42,745 nucleotides of DNA from positions 1 through 42,745 of the forward strand of contig DRMV01000017.1 of assembly GCA_011322445.1 (NCBI GenBank). Reading direction: 5' to 3'. The position numbers and the translations under genes are program-made. Below the pieces are notes generated by a model that searched no databases, was not told where the DNA came from, and saw only the letters and a program-made list of their open reading frames with translations. Source of the stretch: Chloroflexota bacterium. Lineage in GTDB: Bacteria; Chloroflexota; Anaerolineae; Anaerolineales; DRMV01. The number at the start of each line of letters is the position of its first letter. Position 1 is the stretch's first letter. Positions 23,805 through 31,728 of this stretch are shown in pieces.

Positions 23805-25052
23805 ATGAGCCACGCAGAAATGGATTGGTCGCGCCTGGGTATGAGCACCCTGGCCGTCCATGTGGGCGAAGGGCAAGACCCCAACCATGCCCACGTCACA
23901 CCGATTTATCAAACCTCGACGTTCAGTTTCCCCGATGTGGCCACCGGGGCTGCCCTTTTTGCCGGCAAAGGGGAAGGCTACATCTACACCCGCATCGGGA
24001 ACCCCAACAGCAAACACCTGGCCCGCAAGATCGCGGCCCTGGAAGCCTATGATTTGCTCCGCCAGCATCCCGAAAAAAGCCTCGACGAACTGGTGGCCGG
24101 ATGGGTGCTCTCGACCGGCATGGGCGCGGTAAGCACCGCCATCATGGCACGCGCCAAAGCGGGTGACACCGTCATCGCGCAAGAAGTCGTCTATGGCGGC
24201 ACCTTCGAATTCCTGCACACCATTGCCCCCCGCCTCGGCATTGAGGTGGTGTGGGTCAAGGGCACCGACCTTGATAGTTGGGCTGCTGCCTTTGAAAAAC
24301 ACCCCAAAGCACGCCTGGCCTATGCCGAAACCCCGGCCAACCCTTCGATGAGCATTACCGATCTCGCGGGCGTGGCAGAAATTGCCCATCAGTACGGTGC
24401 GTGGATGTGTGTGGACAACACCTTCGCCACGCCTTACTGTCAGCGCCCGCTTACTTTGGGCGCTGATATTGTTTTACACTCCACCACCAAATACATCACC
24501 GGGCACGGGGTGGTGGTCGGTGGAGCGGTGGTCAGCCCGCACCTGGAATTCATGCACACCGAGTTCAAGAAAGTGCTCAAGAGCGTGGGCACTTCGCCCA
24601 GCCCCTTCGACACCTGGCTGACCAACATTGGTTTGAAAACTTTCGAGGTCAGAATGCAGCGACATTGCGAAAACAGCATGGCCGTAGCCCGTTTTTTAGA
24701 AAAACACCCCAAAGTCGCCCGGGTAATGTACCCCGGCCTGGAAAGCTTCCCGGGGCACGAAGTCGCCAAAAAGCAAATGCATTGCTACAGTGGCATACTC
24801 TCCTTCGAACTCAAGGGTGGCCTCAAAGCCGGGGTAGCCCTGATGGAACACGTCCGGTTGGCGACTCTGGCCGTGAGCCTGGGCAACGTGGACACCCTCA
24901 TCGAGCACCCCGCCAGCATGACCCACGCCGGGGTTCCCAAAGAGGAGCGCGAGGCGATAGGCATCACCGACGGGCTGGTACGGCTCTCGGTGGGCATCGA
25001 AAACACCGAAGACATCCTCGCCGACCTCGAAGACGCCCTTGCCAAAGTCTAA
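23805..25052 (+). CDS. PLP-dependent transsulfuration-family enzyme (Cys/Met metabolism)
   Basis: A 415-residue fold-type I PLP enzyme of the cystathionine gamma-synthase/O-acetylhomoserine sulfhydrylase/methionine gamma-lyase group. PLP lysine is at ~228 in HSTTKYITGHG. Other marks are YTRIGNPN, STGMGAVSTAIMA, VYGGTFEFL, CVDNTFATPY and the late RLSVGIE. The methionine gamma-lyase-specific cysteine is glycine here (VYGGTF), so a synthase or sulfhydrylase, or a lyase of different specificity, is more likely. An unusual short insertion (AYDLLRQHPEKSLDEL) precedes the STGMG strand. ATG at 23805 has AAGGAG. It follows the kinase gene by 77 bases but shows no functional link. Confidence 0.9.
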   Translation: MSHAEMDWSRLGMSTLAVHVGEGQDPNHAHVTPIYQTSTFSFPDVATGAALFAGKGEGYIYTRIGNPNSKHLARKIAALEAYDLLRQHPEKSLDELVAGWVLSTGMGAVSTAIMARAKAGDTVIAQEVVYGGTFEFLHTIAPRLGIEVVWVKGTDLDSWAAAFEKHPKARLAYAETPANPSMSITDLAGVAEIAHQYGAWMCVDNTFATPYCQRPLTLGADIVLHSTTKYITGHGVVVGGAVVSPHLEFMHTEFKKVLKSVGTSPSPFDTWLTNIGLKTFEVRMQRHCENSMAVARFLEKHPKVARVMYPGLESFPGHEVAKKQMHCYSGILSFELKGGLKAGVALMEHVRLATLAVSLGNVDTLIEHPASMTHAGVPKEEREAIGITDGLVRLSVGIENTEDILADLEDALAKV

Positions 25053-25106
25053 CCGCCCCTTTCGAGGCACGCGGGGAGCGCTCCTTTTCGCCTCCCCCCT
25101 CGACAA

Positions 25107-25149
25107 AAGCCCTCCGCCCTGTTTTAAACAAAACCAAAGCGGAGGGCTT
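25107..25149. terminator. Bidirectional intrinsic terminator
   Basis: AAGCCCTCCGC (25107-25117) pairs perfectly with GCGGAGGGCTT (25139-25149). The 21-base loop contains a further GTTTT/AAAAC pair. It lies between the convergent PLP-enzyme and MFS genes. Confidence 0.75.
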
Positions 25150-25171
25150 GCCTCTTTCCCAAAAGAGCGGG

Positions 25172-26320
25172 TTACGAGGTCTGTTTTCGCGAAACCTTAG
25201 CGCGCCGCCAGCGGGGATGAAAGGGCAAATTACCCAAAAGCAACAACGGCAGGAGCCACGCCGCCCAACGGAAGGCGCTTTCTGGCGAGCGGGCATACAT
25301 CCATCCAGCCAGGGTGGAAGCCAGAAACACCGCCAGCCCCCCCATGGTTTCGTTGAGGCCATACGCCAACCCCATCGCGGCTTCACTGACCATGCTCCGC
25401 ACCTCTGCCGCGGCCATCGCCTTGGAGGCCCAATAACCGCCTGCGAAGAAATAGGCCGCGCTATACATCCACATCCCGTTGCCTTTCCAAATCAACAAGG
25501 CAAACAAGCCCCCCGAAATCTGGGCCAGCAAAAAGCCTTCCCACGCGCCAAAACTGCCTAACACCAGGCTGATCACCACCATTCCGCCACGAGCCAGCGC
25601 CCCCAGGGTGCCAATATCGCCCAGAGAAACATGGCGCACATCGCGCAGGAAATTCGGCGCCAGGGGTTGCGGCAAATAGAGCACCAACATCACCACGAAC
25701 ACAAACCCCATGAACGCCCAAAACCGCGGCGAGAAGCGCCGCCCGTTGGCCGCCTTTTCGGCAGGGTCAGACGCCACGACCGGCTGCGGGTGAATGAAAA
25801 GCACCACCACCACCGAGATCATGAAAATCAGTGCCGCCACCTGATAAATGGTTGCCAGCCCCAGCCGCTGGCTAACCTGCCCACCGGCGAGCGACCCCAG
25901 CACTGCCCCGGCGTTGAACGAGGCCGAAGTGATCGTCAAAGCGCGCTGCACGCTCCAGCGCCCCCGCGCCGCGGTGACGTAACTATTCAACGGGGCAATC
26001 ACGAAAGCCGAAAGGTTGTAAAGCACCGCGCCCACGGCAAACACGGGCAATGAGCGCGCCAGCGCCATCGTCCACGCGGCCACCAGGCCGGTAAACCACG
26101 AAGCCCACATGACAGGCCGGCGCCCAAAGCGGTCGGCCGCCGCCCCCGCCGGAATGTGGGAAAGGCTCAGCACCAGGCCACCCACACCCAGAATTACCCC
26201 GATGACTTCCGGCGACGCGCCCAGTTTCTGCAAATACAGCGGTTGGAAGTAAAAGAAAAGCCCCTCACCAATGCCCCAGATGAAGAGCGAAATGCTCAAA
26301 AGGCGCAGGTCGCGATTCAT
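25172..26320 (-). CDS. MFS transporter
   Basis: A 382-residue major facilitator with about twelve predicted helices. The loop 2-3 signature is AADRFGRRPVMW (~60-71), a form of the MFS motif A. The fold halves are split by a charged loop (VASDPAEKAANGRRFSPRFW). It is probably an efflux or small-solute carrier; no substrate can be named. ATG at 26320 was chosen because it starts at the first helix and overlaps the upstream hydrolase stop by four bases, which points to coupled translation. A longer upstream frame lies inside the hydrolase gene. Confidence 0.9.
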   Translation of the reverse strand: MNRDLRLLSISLFIWGIGEGLFFYFQPLYLQKLGASPEVIGVILGVGGLVLSLSHIPAGAAADRFGRRPVMWASWFTGLVAAWTMALARSLPVFAVGAVLYNLSAFVIAPLNSYVTAARGRWSVQRALTITSASFNAGAVLGSLAGGQVSQRLGLATIYQVAALIFMISVVVVLFIHPQPVVASDPAEKAANGRRFSPRFWAFMGFVFVVMLVLYLPQPLAPNFLRDVRHVSLGDIGTLGALARGGMVVISLVLGSFGAWEGFLLAQISGGLFALLIWKGNGMWMYSAAYFFAGGYWASKAMAAAEVRSMVSEAAMGLAYGLNETMGGLAVFLASTLAGWMYARSPESAFRWAAWLLPLLLLGNLPFHPRWRRAKVSRKQTS

Positions 26321-27126
26321 GCCTCCCCCTCGGCCACGGCTTCTTTCTGAGAGGCGGACGTTCCCGCCGCGGCCTCCAACGCAATTTCGGCTACAAACGC
26401 GCCGACAGCACGCGCCACTTTCTCCCGCTCTGCGTCCAAGGTCACCACATGGCTGCTGCGCTCCACCCACACCAGTTGCTTGCGGGGGCTTCCCAAAGCA
26501 GCGTAGATGCGCTCCGCGTTTTCGGGTTGCACATAGCGGTCGTTGCGGGAATGCAACACCAACGCGGGCGCCTGGATCGCCGGCAAGGCTTCCCGCAAGA
26601 CGCCGAGCATTTTCACCAGTTCCAACACGCTGCGGGCAGGGTTCACCGGGTAGGCCACCCGCCCGCGGAAACCTTCGGGGTCGTACACTTTCCCTTCCCC
26701 CTTGGGGAAGTAAGGCCGCACCAGCCCCAAGAGCCGCTCACGAGGAGTGATTTCCAGGGCATACGGGGCAGCCATGCTTACCACGGCCATCGCCGGTTTG
26801 TAAGCGGCCAGCAACAACGCCACCACGCCGCCCATCGAAAGGCCCACGACGGCAATGCGCTGATGCCCCGCGCTGCGCAGCAAATGCCAGCCATCTTCGG
26901 CCGAAGCCAGCCAGTCTTCCCAGCGCATGTGCGCCATGTCTTCCGGCGTGGTGGCATGTCCCGCCAGCCTGACGCCCAAAACCGTGTAACCGTAAGTGGT
27001 GTGGAGATATTCGCCCAAGCCGCGCATTTCACGCGGCGTCGCCGTAAAGCCATGCACCAGCAGGCAGGCCGTTGGGTTCCCCGGAAAGAGGAACGGCTCA
27101 GCCGTGGGGATCAAGAGAGATTTCAT
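26317..27126 (-). CDS. Alpha/beta hydrolase (carboxylesterase-like)
   Basis: A 269-residue serine hydrolase of the Est30/monoacylglycerol-lipase type. The oxyanion segment is LLVHGFTATPREM, the nucleophile elbow is GLSMGG (~95-100), the acid is in LHSRNDRYV (D ~208) and the histidine in ERSSHVVTLD (~237). All three catalytic residues are visible. It is likely a cytosolic esterase on short-to-medium acyl esters. ATG at 27126 follows GGAGG. The C-terminal ~20 residues are an Ala/Glu-rich tail not seen in the core family. It is coupled to the MFS gene. Confidence 0.9.
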   Translation of the reverse strand: MKSLLIPTAEPFLFPGNPTACLLVHGFTATPREMRGLGEYLHTTYGYTVLGVRLAGHATTPEDMAHMRWEDWLASAEDGWHLLRSAGHQRIAVVGLSMGGVVALLLAAYKPAMAVVSMAAPYALEITPRERLLGLVRPYFPKGEGKVYDPEGFRGRVAYPVNPARSVLELVKMLGVLREALPAIQAPALVLHSRNDRYVQPENAERIYAALGSPRKQLVWVERSSHVVTLDAEREKVARAVGAFVAEIALEAAAGTSASQKEAVAEGEA

Positions 27127-27171
27127 CGCCACCTCCGAAGCAAAGCGCAAAGGTAGGATAGCACAAAAAAG

Positions 27172-27200
27172 CCGCAAGGGCAACCAAAATGCCCTTGCGG
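27172..27200 (-). terminator. Intrinsic terminator of the GntR-SPFH-SdpI run
   Basis: CCGCAAGGGCA (27172-27182) and TGCCCTTGCGG (27190-27200) are perfectly complementary with a 7-base loop. On the minus strand the stem is followed by CTTTTTTG. Confidence 0.85.
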
Positions 27201-27224
27201 AAAAGGCCCCCTTAGCGGAGCCCC

Positions 27225-27878
27225 TCAGCGTTGCTCGCCGCGCTTTTGCTCAGCCTCGTAGGCGAAGTAAGAATACACCACCACACCCACGGCCGCCACC
27301 AGCACCAAGGCCACCCCCAGCCACATGAGCGGCTCCCAGAACACGCCCAACACCGTGATGAGGCCCGAAGCCATGAAGGCGGGCGCGGCCAGGCGATGGG
27401 TCTTCTCCCACACCGCAGGGCTGGAAAGCGTCCAAGGGGTACGGATGCCGACAAACCAGTTAGGCCGGGCCTTGCGGAGCAAGGCGCCCGCCGCGATGAA
27501 GATCGCGCCCAGCGCAGGGGCGAGCGTCTTTCCCACAGGAAGGCGATAACCCAGGTTCCAGGCCAGGGTGGTGAAATCCGCGTAGGCAAGGAAAGCCACC
27601 ACGGCCACCACAAAGGCGTTATAGATGGTGCGGAAGGCGGCGTAGTTCTGGCGGCGGGGGTCGATGGAAGGAGTCAGCCAGAGCAAGGCCGCCACCCCAA
27701 CCGAAAGCAAGGGCACCAGCCAGGCGCCCCAAAAGCGGGACATGCTGCCGTTGGGCTGGCCGTTGATGCCCCAGTGGGTGGTCATCACCGCCGGCAAATG
27801 GGGATAAACCACTGCCGTCACAGCGATCATCGCGGCCAAAATTGCCGCCATCCATCCAAGCGCTGCTTTGTTGCTCAT
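27225..27878 (-). CDS. SdpI-family membrane protein
   Basis: A 217-residue protein with about six helices. The N-terminal DUF1648-type part has HLPAVMTTHWGINGQPNGSMSRFWG (~28-52), and the C-terminal half has NWFVGIRTPWTLSSPAVWEKTHRLA, the SdpI signature. Bacillus SdpI is the immunity protein and signal receptor for the SdpC toxin, but most bacterial members have no known toxin, and none is visible here. ATG at 27878 follows AAGGAGG. It is 85 bases from the SPFH gene, and that gap holds two parS-like palindromes. Confidence 0.9.
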   Translation of the reverse strand: MSNKAALGWMAAILAAMIAVTAVVYPHLPAVMTTHWGINGQPNGSMSRFWGAWLVPLLSVGVAALLWLTPSIDPRRQNYAAFRTIYNAFVVAVVAFLAYADFTTLAWNLGYRLPVGKTLAPALGAIFIAAGALLRKARPNWFVGIRTPWTLSSPAVWEKTHRLAAPAFMASGLITVLGVFWEPLMWLGVALVLVAAVGVVVYSYFAYEAEQKRGEQR

Positions 27879-27897
27879 AGCAACCTCCTTGGGCAAA

Positions 27898-27913
27898 CGT
27901 TTCACATGAAACA
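27898..27913. promoter_or_regulatory. parS-like site 1
   Basis: CGTTTCACATGAAACA matches the parS consensus TGTTTCACGTGAAACA at 14 of 16 positions. The 14-base core GTTTCAC-ATGAAAC departs from palindromy only at the centre. Confidence 0.55.
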
Positions 27914-27936
27914 TAGCCTGCGAAACACCGTCCGCG

Positions 27937-27952
27937 GGTTTCACGTGAAACC
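27937..27952. promoter_or_regulatory. parS-like site 2
   Basis: GGTTTCACGTGAAACC is a perfect palindrome and matches the parS consensus at all 14 inner positions. It is centred 39 bases from site 1. Confidence 0.7.
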
Positions 27953-27963
27953 TTGGGAAAGCA

Positions 27964-28962
27964 TTATCCCGCGGGCTGGTTGGGCGCTACAGCGGCGGAA
28001 GCCCCGCCTTCGGTCGCGCTTCCCGCCGAAGGGGTTTCCTGAGCCGCCGTCTGCTGGCCGCTCAACGAAACCAGACCACTCAGCCCGCCCAGGTTCATCG
28101 TCTCTACCGCGCTGCTGGGCACAATGACCAGTGCGCCTTTTTCTTTCAGCCCTTCGAAGAGCATGTTCATGGCCCGCAGGTGAAGCGCAGTGGGGTTTTC
28201 CGCATAGGCTTTGGCCGCTTCAGAGAAACTCTCGGCAATCTCAACCTCCGACTGCCCCAAAATCACCCGCGCCTGGCGCTCGCGCTCCGCCTGGGCGCGG
28301 CGGCTCATGGCCTCTTCCAAATTGGGCGGAATCACAATATCTCGAATTTCCACCGATTGCACACTCACGCCCCAGGGCGTCGTGCGCTCGTCGATGATGT
28401 GCTGCAGTTCCTCATCCATTGCCGCGCGGCCAGTGAGAATTTCGGCCAGTTCCTTTTGACCGATGATTTCCCGCAACGCCGTTTGCGCGGCCCACGAAAC
28501 CGCGGCCTGGTAATCTTCAACTTCCAGCGCCGCTTTTTCAGCATCGAAGACCATCCAAAACAACACCGCATCAACATCAACCGGCACGGTATCTTTGGTG
28601 AGCGTTTTTTCAGCCCGAAACGGCGTAACCATCACGCGCTGGTCAATCCACGTAGCAATGGTGTCGACCACCGGCACAATCCAGAACAACCCCGGGCCAT
28701 ACAGGCCGCGGAACTTACCCAGGCGCAACACCACGGCCTTTTCCCACTGATTGGCAATTTGCCAGGAAAACAAAATGTAAAGAGCCACCGCAGTGAAGAA
28801 GCCCACCCAAACGCCAGCCACCGTATCGCCATAACGGGGCTGCAGCCAGAACGTTCCACCGACAGCAATGCTTTCCAGCACGAAGAAGGCCAGCAAAGCC
28901 ACAGGCGCAATGTGCGAAGGGTTAGCCGCTTTGGCTTTGGAAGACATGATCTTTTTGGGCAT
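27964..28962 (-). CDS. SPFH/Band 7 membrane protein (slipin-like)
   Basis: A 332-residue stomatin-type scaffold. Two hydrophobic segments near the N-terminus (~20-42 and ~50-68) are followed by the SPFH domain: EKAVVLRLGKFRGLYGPGLFWIVPVVDTI, TKDTVPVDVDAVLFWMVFDAEKA, and GVSVQSVEIRDIVIPPNLEEAMSRRAQAERERQARVI (the helical end). The final ~50 residues are Ala/Ser/Gly-rich. Such proteins organise membrane microdomains and often hold a protease or transporter. No NfeD partner is nearby. ATG at 28962 follows TGGAGG. It is between the GntR and SdpI genes, a grouping that suggests membrane-stress response. Confidence 0.92.
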   Translation of the reverse strand: MPKKIMSSKAKAANPSHIAPVALLAFFVLESIAVGGTFWLQPRYGDTVAGVWVGFFTAVALYILFSWQIANQWEKAVVLRLGKFRGLYGPGLFWIVPVVDTIATWIDQRVMVTPFRAEKTLTKDTVPVDVDAVLFWMVFDAEKAALEVEDYQAAVSWAAQTALREIIGQKELAEILTGRAAMDEELQHIIDERTTPWGVSVQSVEIRDIVIPPNLEEAMSRRAQAERERQARVILGQSEVEIAESFSEAAKAYAENPTALHLRAMNMLFEGLKEKGALVIVPSSAVETMNLGGLSGLVSLSGQQTAAQETPSAGSATEGGASAAVAPNQPAG

Positions 28963-29030
28963 GACGAACCTCCAGGGGAAGAGAAATGAATCGCGTTACG
29001 GGCACACAAGCACGCTCAGGCCGAGGAGGA

Positions 29031-29438
29031 TTACGGTGGTTCATCTTCCTGCCAGGCGCGCCGCAGCGCGGCCACCACTTCATCGACTGTGAATCCCATC
29101 TCACGGGCCTGCGCCGCCAGTTGTCGCGCCAGCAGCCGCAGGGTCTCACGCTTGAGGGAAGCCTCAGCCTGGGGCGAAGCCGGGGCCAGCACAAAGGTGC
29201 CGCGCCCATGCTGCACGGAAATCAGCCCGTCTTCCTCCAGCAGCCGATAGGCCCGGGCCACGGTGTTGAAATTGATGCGCAAATCGGCTGCCAGTTGACG
29301 CACGGTGGGCAACTGGTCACCAGGCTGCAGCACCCCGCGGCTAATGAGCACGCGAATCTGGTTACGAATCTGCTCTGTGATGGGGGTGCGCTGGCGGAAA
29401 TCCACTTCCAGCGGCAGGCGACGCAAAGGCACCGACAC
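29031..29438 (-). CDS. GntR-family regulator (YtrA-like)
   Basis: A 135-residue repressor. The winged helix (~9-80) reads RTPITEQIRNQIRVLISRGVLQPGDQLPTVRQLAADLRINFNTVARAYRLLEEDGLI. The C-terminal effector part is only about 50 residues, as in the YtrA subgroup that usually controls membrane transporter genes. GTG at 29438 follows AAGGGAG at six bases; the upstream TTG at 29468 lies inside the operator repeat array and is unlikely. It is co-directional with the SPFH and SdpI genes and its promoter carries four tandem 8-base repeats, so it likely regulates the whole run. Effector unknown. Confidence 0.9.
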   Translation of the reverse strand: MSVPLRRLPLEVDFRQRTPITEQIRNQIRVLISRGVLQPGDQLPTVRQLAADLRINFNTVARAYRLLEEDGLISVQHGRGTFVLAPASPQAEASLKRETLRLLARQLAAQAREMGFTVDEVVAALRRAWQEDEPP

Positions 29439-29458
29439 AACCAACTCCCTTTCAGCCG

Positions 29459-29490
29459 AAAGTATCAAAGTATCTTTGTATCATTGTATC
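29459..29490 (-). promoter_or_regulatory. Four tandem 8-base operator repeats
   Basis: Read on the minus strand: GATACAAT, GATACAAA, GATACTTT, GATACTTT, head-to-tail without gaps. The middle contains the palindrome CAAAG-ATA-CTTTG. The array covers the -10 box and the first ~17 transcribed bases of the GntR gene. Confidence 0.75.
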
Positions 29491-29510
29491 ACAGACAGGC
29501 AGGTTGTCAA
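29483..29510 (-). promoter_or_regulatory. Promoter of the GntR run
   Basis: On the minus strand TTGACA (29510-29505) and TACAAT (29488-29483) are 16 bases apart. The -10 overlaps the first operator repeat. Confidence 0.75.
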
Positions 29511-29617
29511 GAGCAACAGAGCGCAGTTTCCTCACTTCTAAATCTGTGGTTTACCCGCCAGCGGCAAGCAGTGCTCATAGCCGTGCCATCCCCCTCGCTT
29601 CTCTCCCATACGCGGCA

Positions 29618-29666
29618 CTCCGCCAGGGCTTGCGCAAGAGGGCGGCAACGACAAGCCCTGGCGGAG
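29618..29666. repeat. Perfect 15-bp inverted repeat past the cytochrome operon
   Basis: CTCCGCCAGGGCTTG (29618-29632) and CAAGCCCTGGCGGAG (29652-29666) pair perfectly around a 19-base loop, and CTTGCGCAAG is nested at the stem tip. No T-run follows on either strand. It lies 60 bases past the end of the cytochrome genes and may stabilise or end that transcript without being a standard terminator. Confidence 0.7.
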
Positions 29667-29725
29667 GGTGGGGCAAAATCTTATGAGACGTGCTCAAAAA
29701 GCATTCAGCGTGGCAGGCCGCGCGG

Positions 29726-31222
29726 CTATGCTCGCCACCTGGCCCCAACGAACCCCACGCCAGTGAGGAAAACGCCTGCGAAGACGACGCTTCCAATCAA
29801 CAGCAACGCATAGGTATCTTCCCACCACGGCGGCGGAGGGGGTGGTTGCATCCACTGCGGCGTGTGGCCGGCAGCAAACCCGGGTGGGCCGCTCTGGCTT
29901 TCCGCGGGGCCAGCAGGGGGAACCGCGGCCTCGGTGGTGGGCTGGGCGGCAGGCGTGGTCGGGGTGCCGGGGGTGTTGGTGGCGAGAGAAGTCGGCATGG
30001 GCTGGGGGGCAACCGCCGTAGGGGTTTGCCGTCGCCAGCGCGGGCCGCGGCCACCTTGCCCTTGATCCTCGCGCATCCACGGCGGCCCACCGCCGCCACC
30101 TACGGCCGTCGTGCCCATAGGCTCGTTGCCCGAAAGCGCCCACCACGGCCCCCCGCCTTGGGCTGCGGGTTCCGCCACTTCGGGCGCGGTGGGTTCCCAC
30201 GATCGGATGTAACCCACAATGGCCTGGATTTCCGCCTCGGTCAGGCGAGTGCCCCAGGCAGGCATCGCCGTGCCCGGGACGCCGTTGGTGATGATTTGCT
30301 GCAACGCCAGGTCGCTGGTGCTTTCCAGGTAGCCTTTCACGTTGAGGGCTGGCGCACGACGCGTGCCTTGTCCGTTGGGGCCGTGGCAGAAGGAGCAGTT
30401 TTGGGCAAAGAGCTGCTCGCCCAAGGCCAGGCTTTCCTCGGTCACGGGAATGGGCTTGTCTGGCTCGGGGATGGCACCGCTGGGCACTTCATCCCAGCGG
30501 GTCAACAGCGCAAGCAGCGCCTGAATCTCCTGGTCGGCGAGGACATTGTCCCACCCGGCCATCAGGGTGCCTCTCACACCATAGCGGATGGTGCGCTCCA
30601 GGGTTTCGGGAGCCGTCGCGCGCACCTGGGGCGTGTTGAGTGCCGGGGCGAGGTTCGTGCCCTGCCCGTCAGGGCCATGGCAGGCCACGCATTCCCGGGC
30701 ATAGACTTGAATGCCCTGCGCCAGCAGGTCGCCGTCAGGCAAGGCTTCCACCGCCGTCAGGATTTTGGCGTCGGGCTCCGAGGTAAAGGGGACGGTGGGG
30801 GCCAAGCCAAGGTTGACCACCCGGTCTTGCACTGCCTGCCAGTCGCCGTAGCGAATGAGCTGCACCAGTTCGGTGATCTGGTAATCGCTAAGGGGGCCGC
30901 CGTCTTCCATGTTCCAGGCGGGCATGGCAGTGTTGTAGAGGCCGCGGGAGATGATTTTGTGCAGGCTGTCGGGGTCGGCTTCTCGCAGGTCAGGACGGTC
31001 GAGGGCGGGCGTTGCGCCGATACCTTCGCCGCGGATGCCGTGGCAGACAACACAGTTCTCCGCGTAGATGGTCATGGCGTCATCCAACTGCCGCGCCAAA
31101 ACGGCTTGTTGCGCAGCCTCCAACCGCTGGGGTTCGGTGCTCTGATACCACCACAGGGCGCCTGCCAGGAAAAACGCAGCACCAATACCGAGAAGAGTTT
31201 GCACAATAACAGAGAGTTTCAT
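29726..31222 (-). CDS. Membrane-anchored triheme cytochrome c
   Basis: A 498-residue protein with an N-terminal helix (5-25) and a C-terminal helix (~470-490). It has three cytochrome c domains with haem sites C57-x-x-C-H61, C178-x-x-C-H182 and C276-x-x-C-H280. Probable axial methionines are M100 (TAMPAW), M221 (TLMAGW) and M320 (TAMPAW). After ~340 a long low-complexity Gly/Pro/Thr region leads to the C-terminal anchor. It is the electron acceptor end of the bc-type complex encoded upstream. Its start overlaps the Rieske stop (ATGA). Three haems in one anchored chain differ from the single-haem c1 of classical bc1. Confidence 0.93.
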   Translation of the reverse strand: MKLSVIVQTLLGIGAAFFLAGALWWYQSTEPQRLEAAQQAVLARQLDDAMTIYAENCVVCHGIRGEGIGATPALDRPDLREADPDSLHKIISRGLYNTAMPAWNMEDGGPLSDYQITELVQLIRYGDWQAVQDRVVNLGLAPTVPFTSEPDAKILTAVEALPDGDLLAQGIQVYARECVACHGPDGQGTNLAPALNTPQVRATAPETLERTIRYGVRGTLMAGWDNVLADQEIQALLALLTRWDEVPSGAIPEPDKPIPVTEESLALGEQLFAQNCSFCHGPNGQGTRRAPALNVKGYLESTSDLALQQIITNGVPGTAMPAWGTRLTEAEIQAIVGYIRSWEPTAPEVAEPAAQGGGPWWALSGNEPMGTTAVGGGGGPPWMREDQGQGGRGPRWRRQTPTAVAPQPMPTSLATNTPGTPTTPAAQPTTEAAVPPAGPAESQSGPPGFAAGHTPQWMQPPPPPPWWEDTYALLLIGSVVFAGVFLTGVGFVGARWRA

Positions 31223-31713
31223 GGATACACCACCTGAGAGGGCTCAAACGCGGCGCGCGAAATGGGTTTGCTGGTATCCACTTTTACCATGCCGTCCTCG
31301 AAAAAGACACGGAAGAGGTCAAGAGGGCGAGGCGCTGGAGGATTGAGCAAAGCACCCTCGGCGGTGAACTGCGAGTTGTGGCATGGGCAGATGAACTTGT
31401 TTTCTTCCTGCCGCCAGGGGACCGTGCAGCCCAGATGGGTGCAGCGCTGGTAGAGGGCAAGGAAGCCCCCATCGGTCAGGCGGGAAAGGTAGAAACGGCC
31501 ATTGGGAATATGCGTTACCGAGCCGGGCGGGAAGTCGTCAATAGCGCCCGCGGTGATAACGCCGCCAAACTCGCCTTCGGTTTGGCGAGGGGTCATGTAG
31601 CGCAATACTACGCCGCCAATCTCGAAAGTCAACAGGCCGCCTAAAGCCACGCCGCCCAGTTTCAGGAAATCACGGCGATGAATGGGGGTTGTTTTTTCGT
31701 GGGATGTGCTCAT
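31219..31713 (-). CDS. Rieske iron-sulfur protein of the bc complex
   Basis: A 164-residue 2Fe-2S protein. The Tat-type start HRRDFLKLGG (12-21) leads into a membrane helix (~19-38), which likely remains as the anchor. Cluster ligands are C91 and H93 (CTHLGC) and C109 and H112 (CPCH); C96 and C111 form the usual disulfide. It transfers electrons from menaquinol at cytochrome b to the haem c chain. ATG at 31713 follows GGAGG. It is 15 bases after the cytochrome b gene and overlaps the next gene by four bases. Confidence 0.95.
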   Translation of the reverse strand: MSTSHEKTTPIHRRDFLKLGGVALGGLLTFEIGGVVLRYMTPRQTEGEFGGVITAGAIDDFPPGSVTHIPNGRFYLSRLTDGGFLALYQRCTHLGCTVPWRQEENKFICPCHNSQFTAEGALLNPPAPRPLDLFRVFFEDGMVKVDTSKPISRAAFEPSQVVYP

Positions 31714-31728
31714 GGCAACCTCCAAAGG

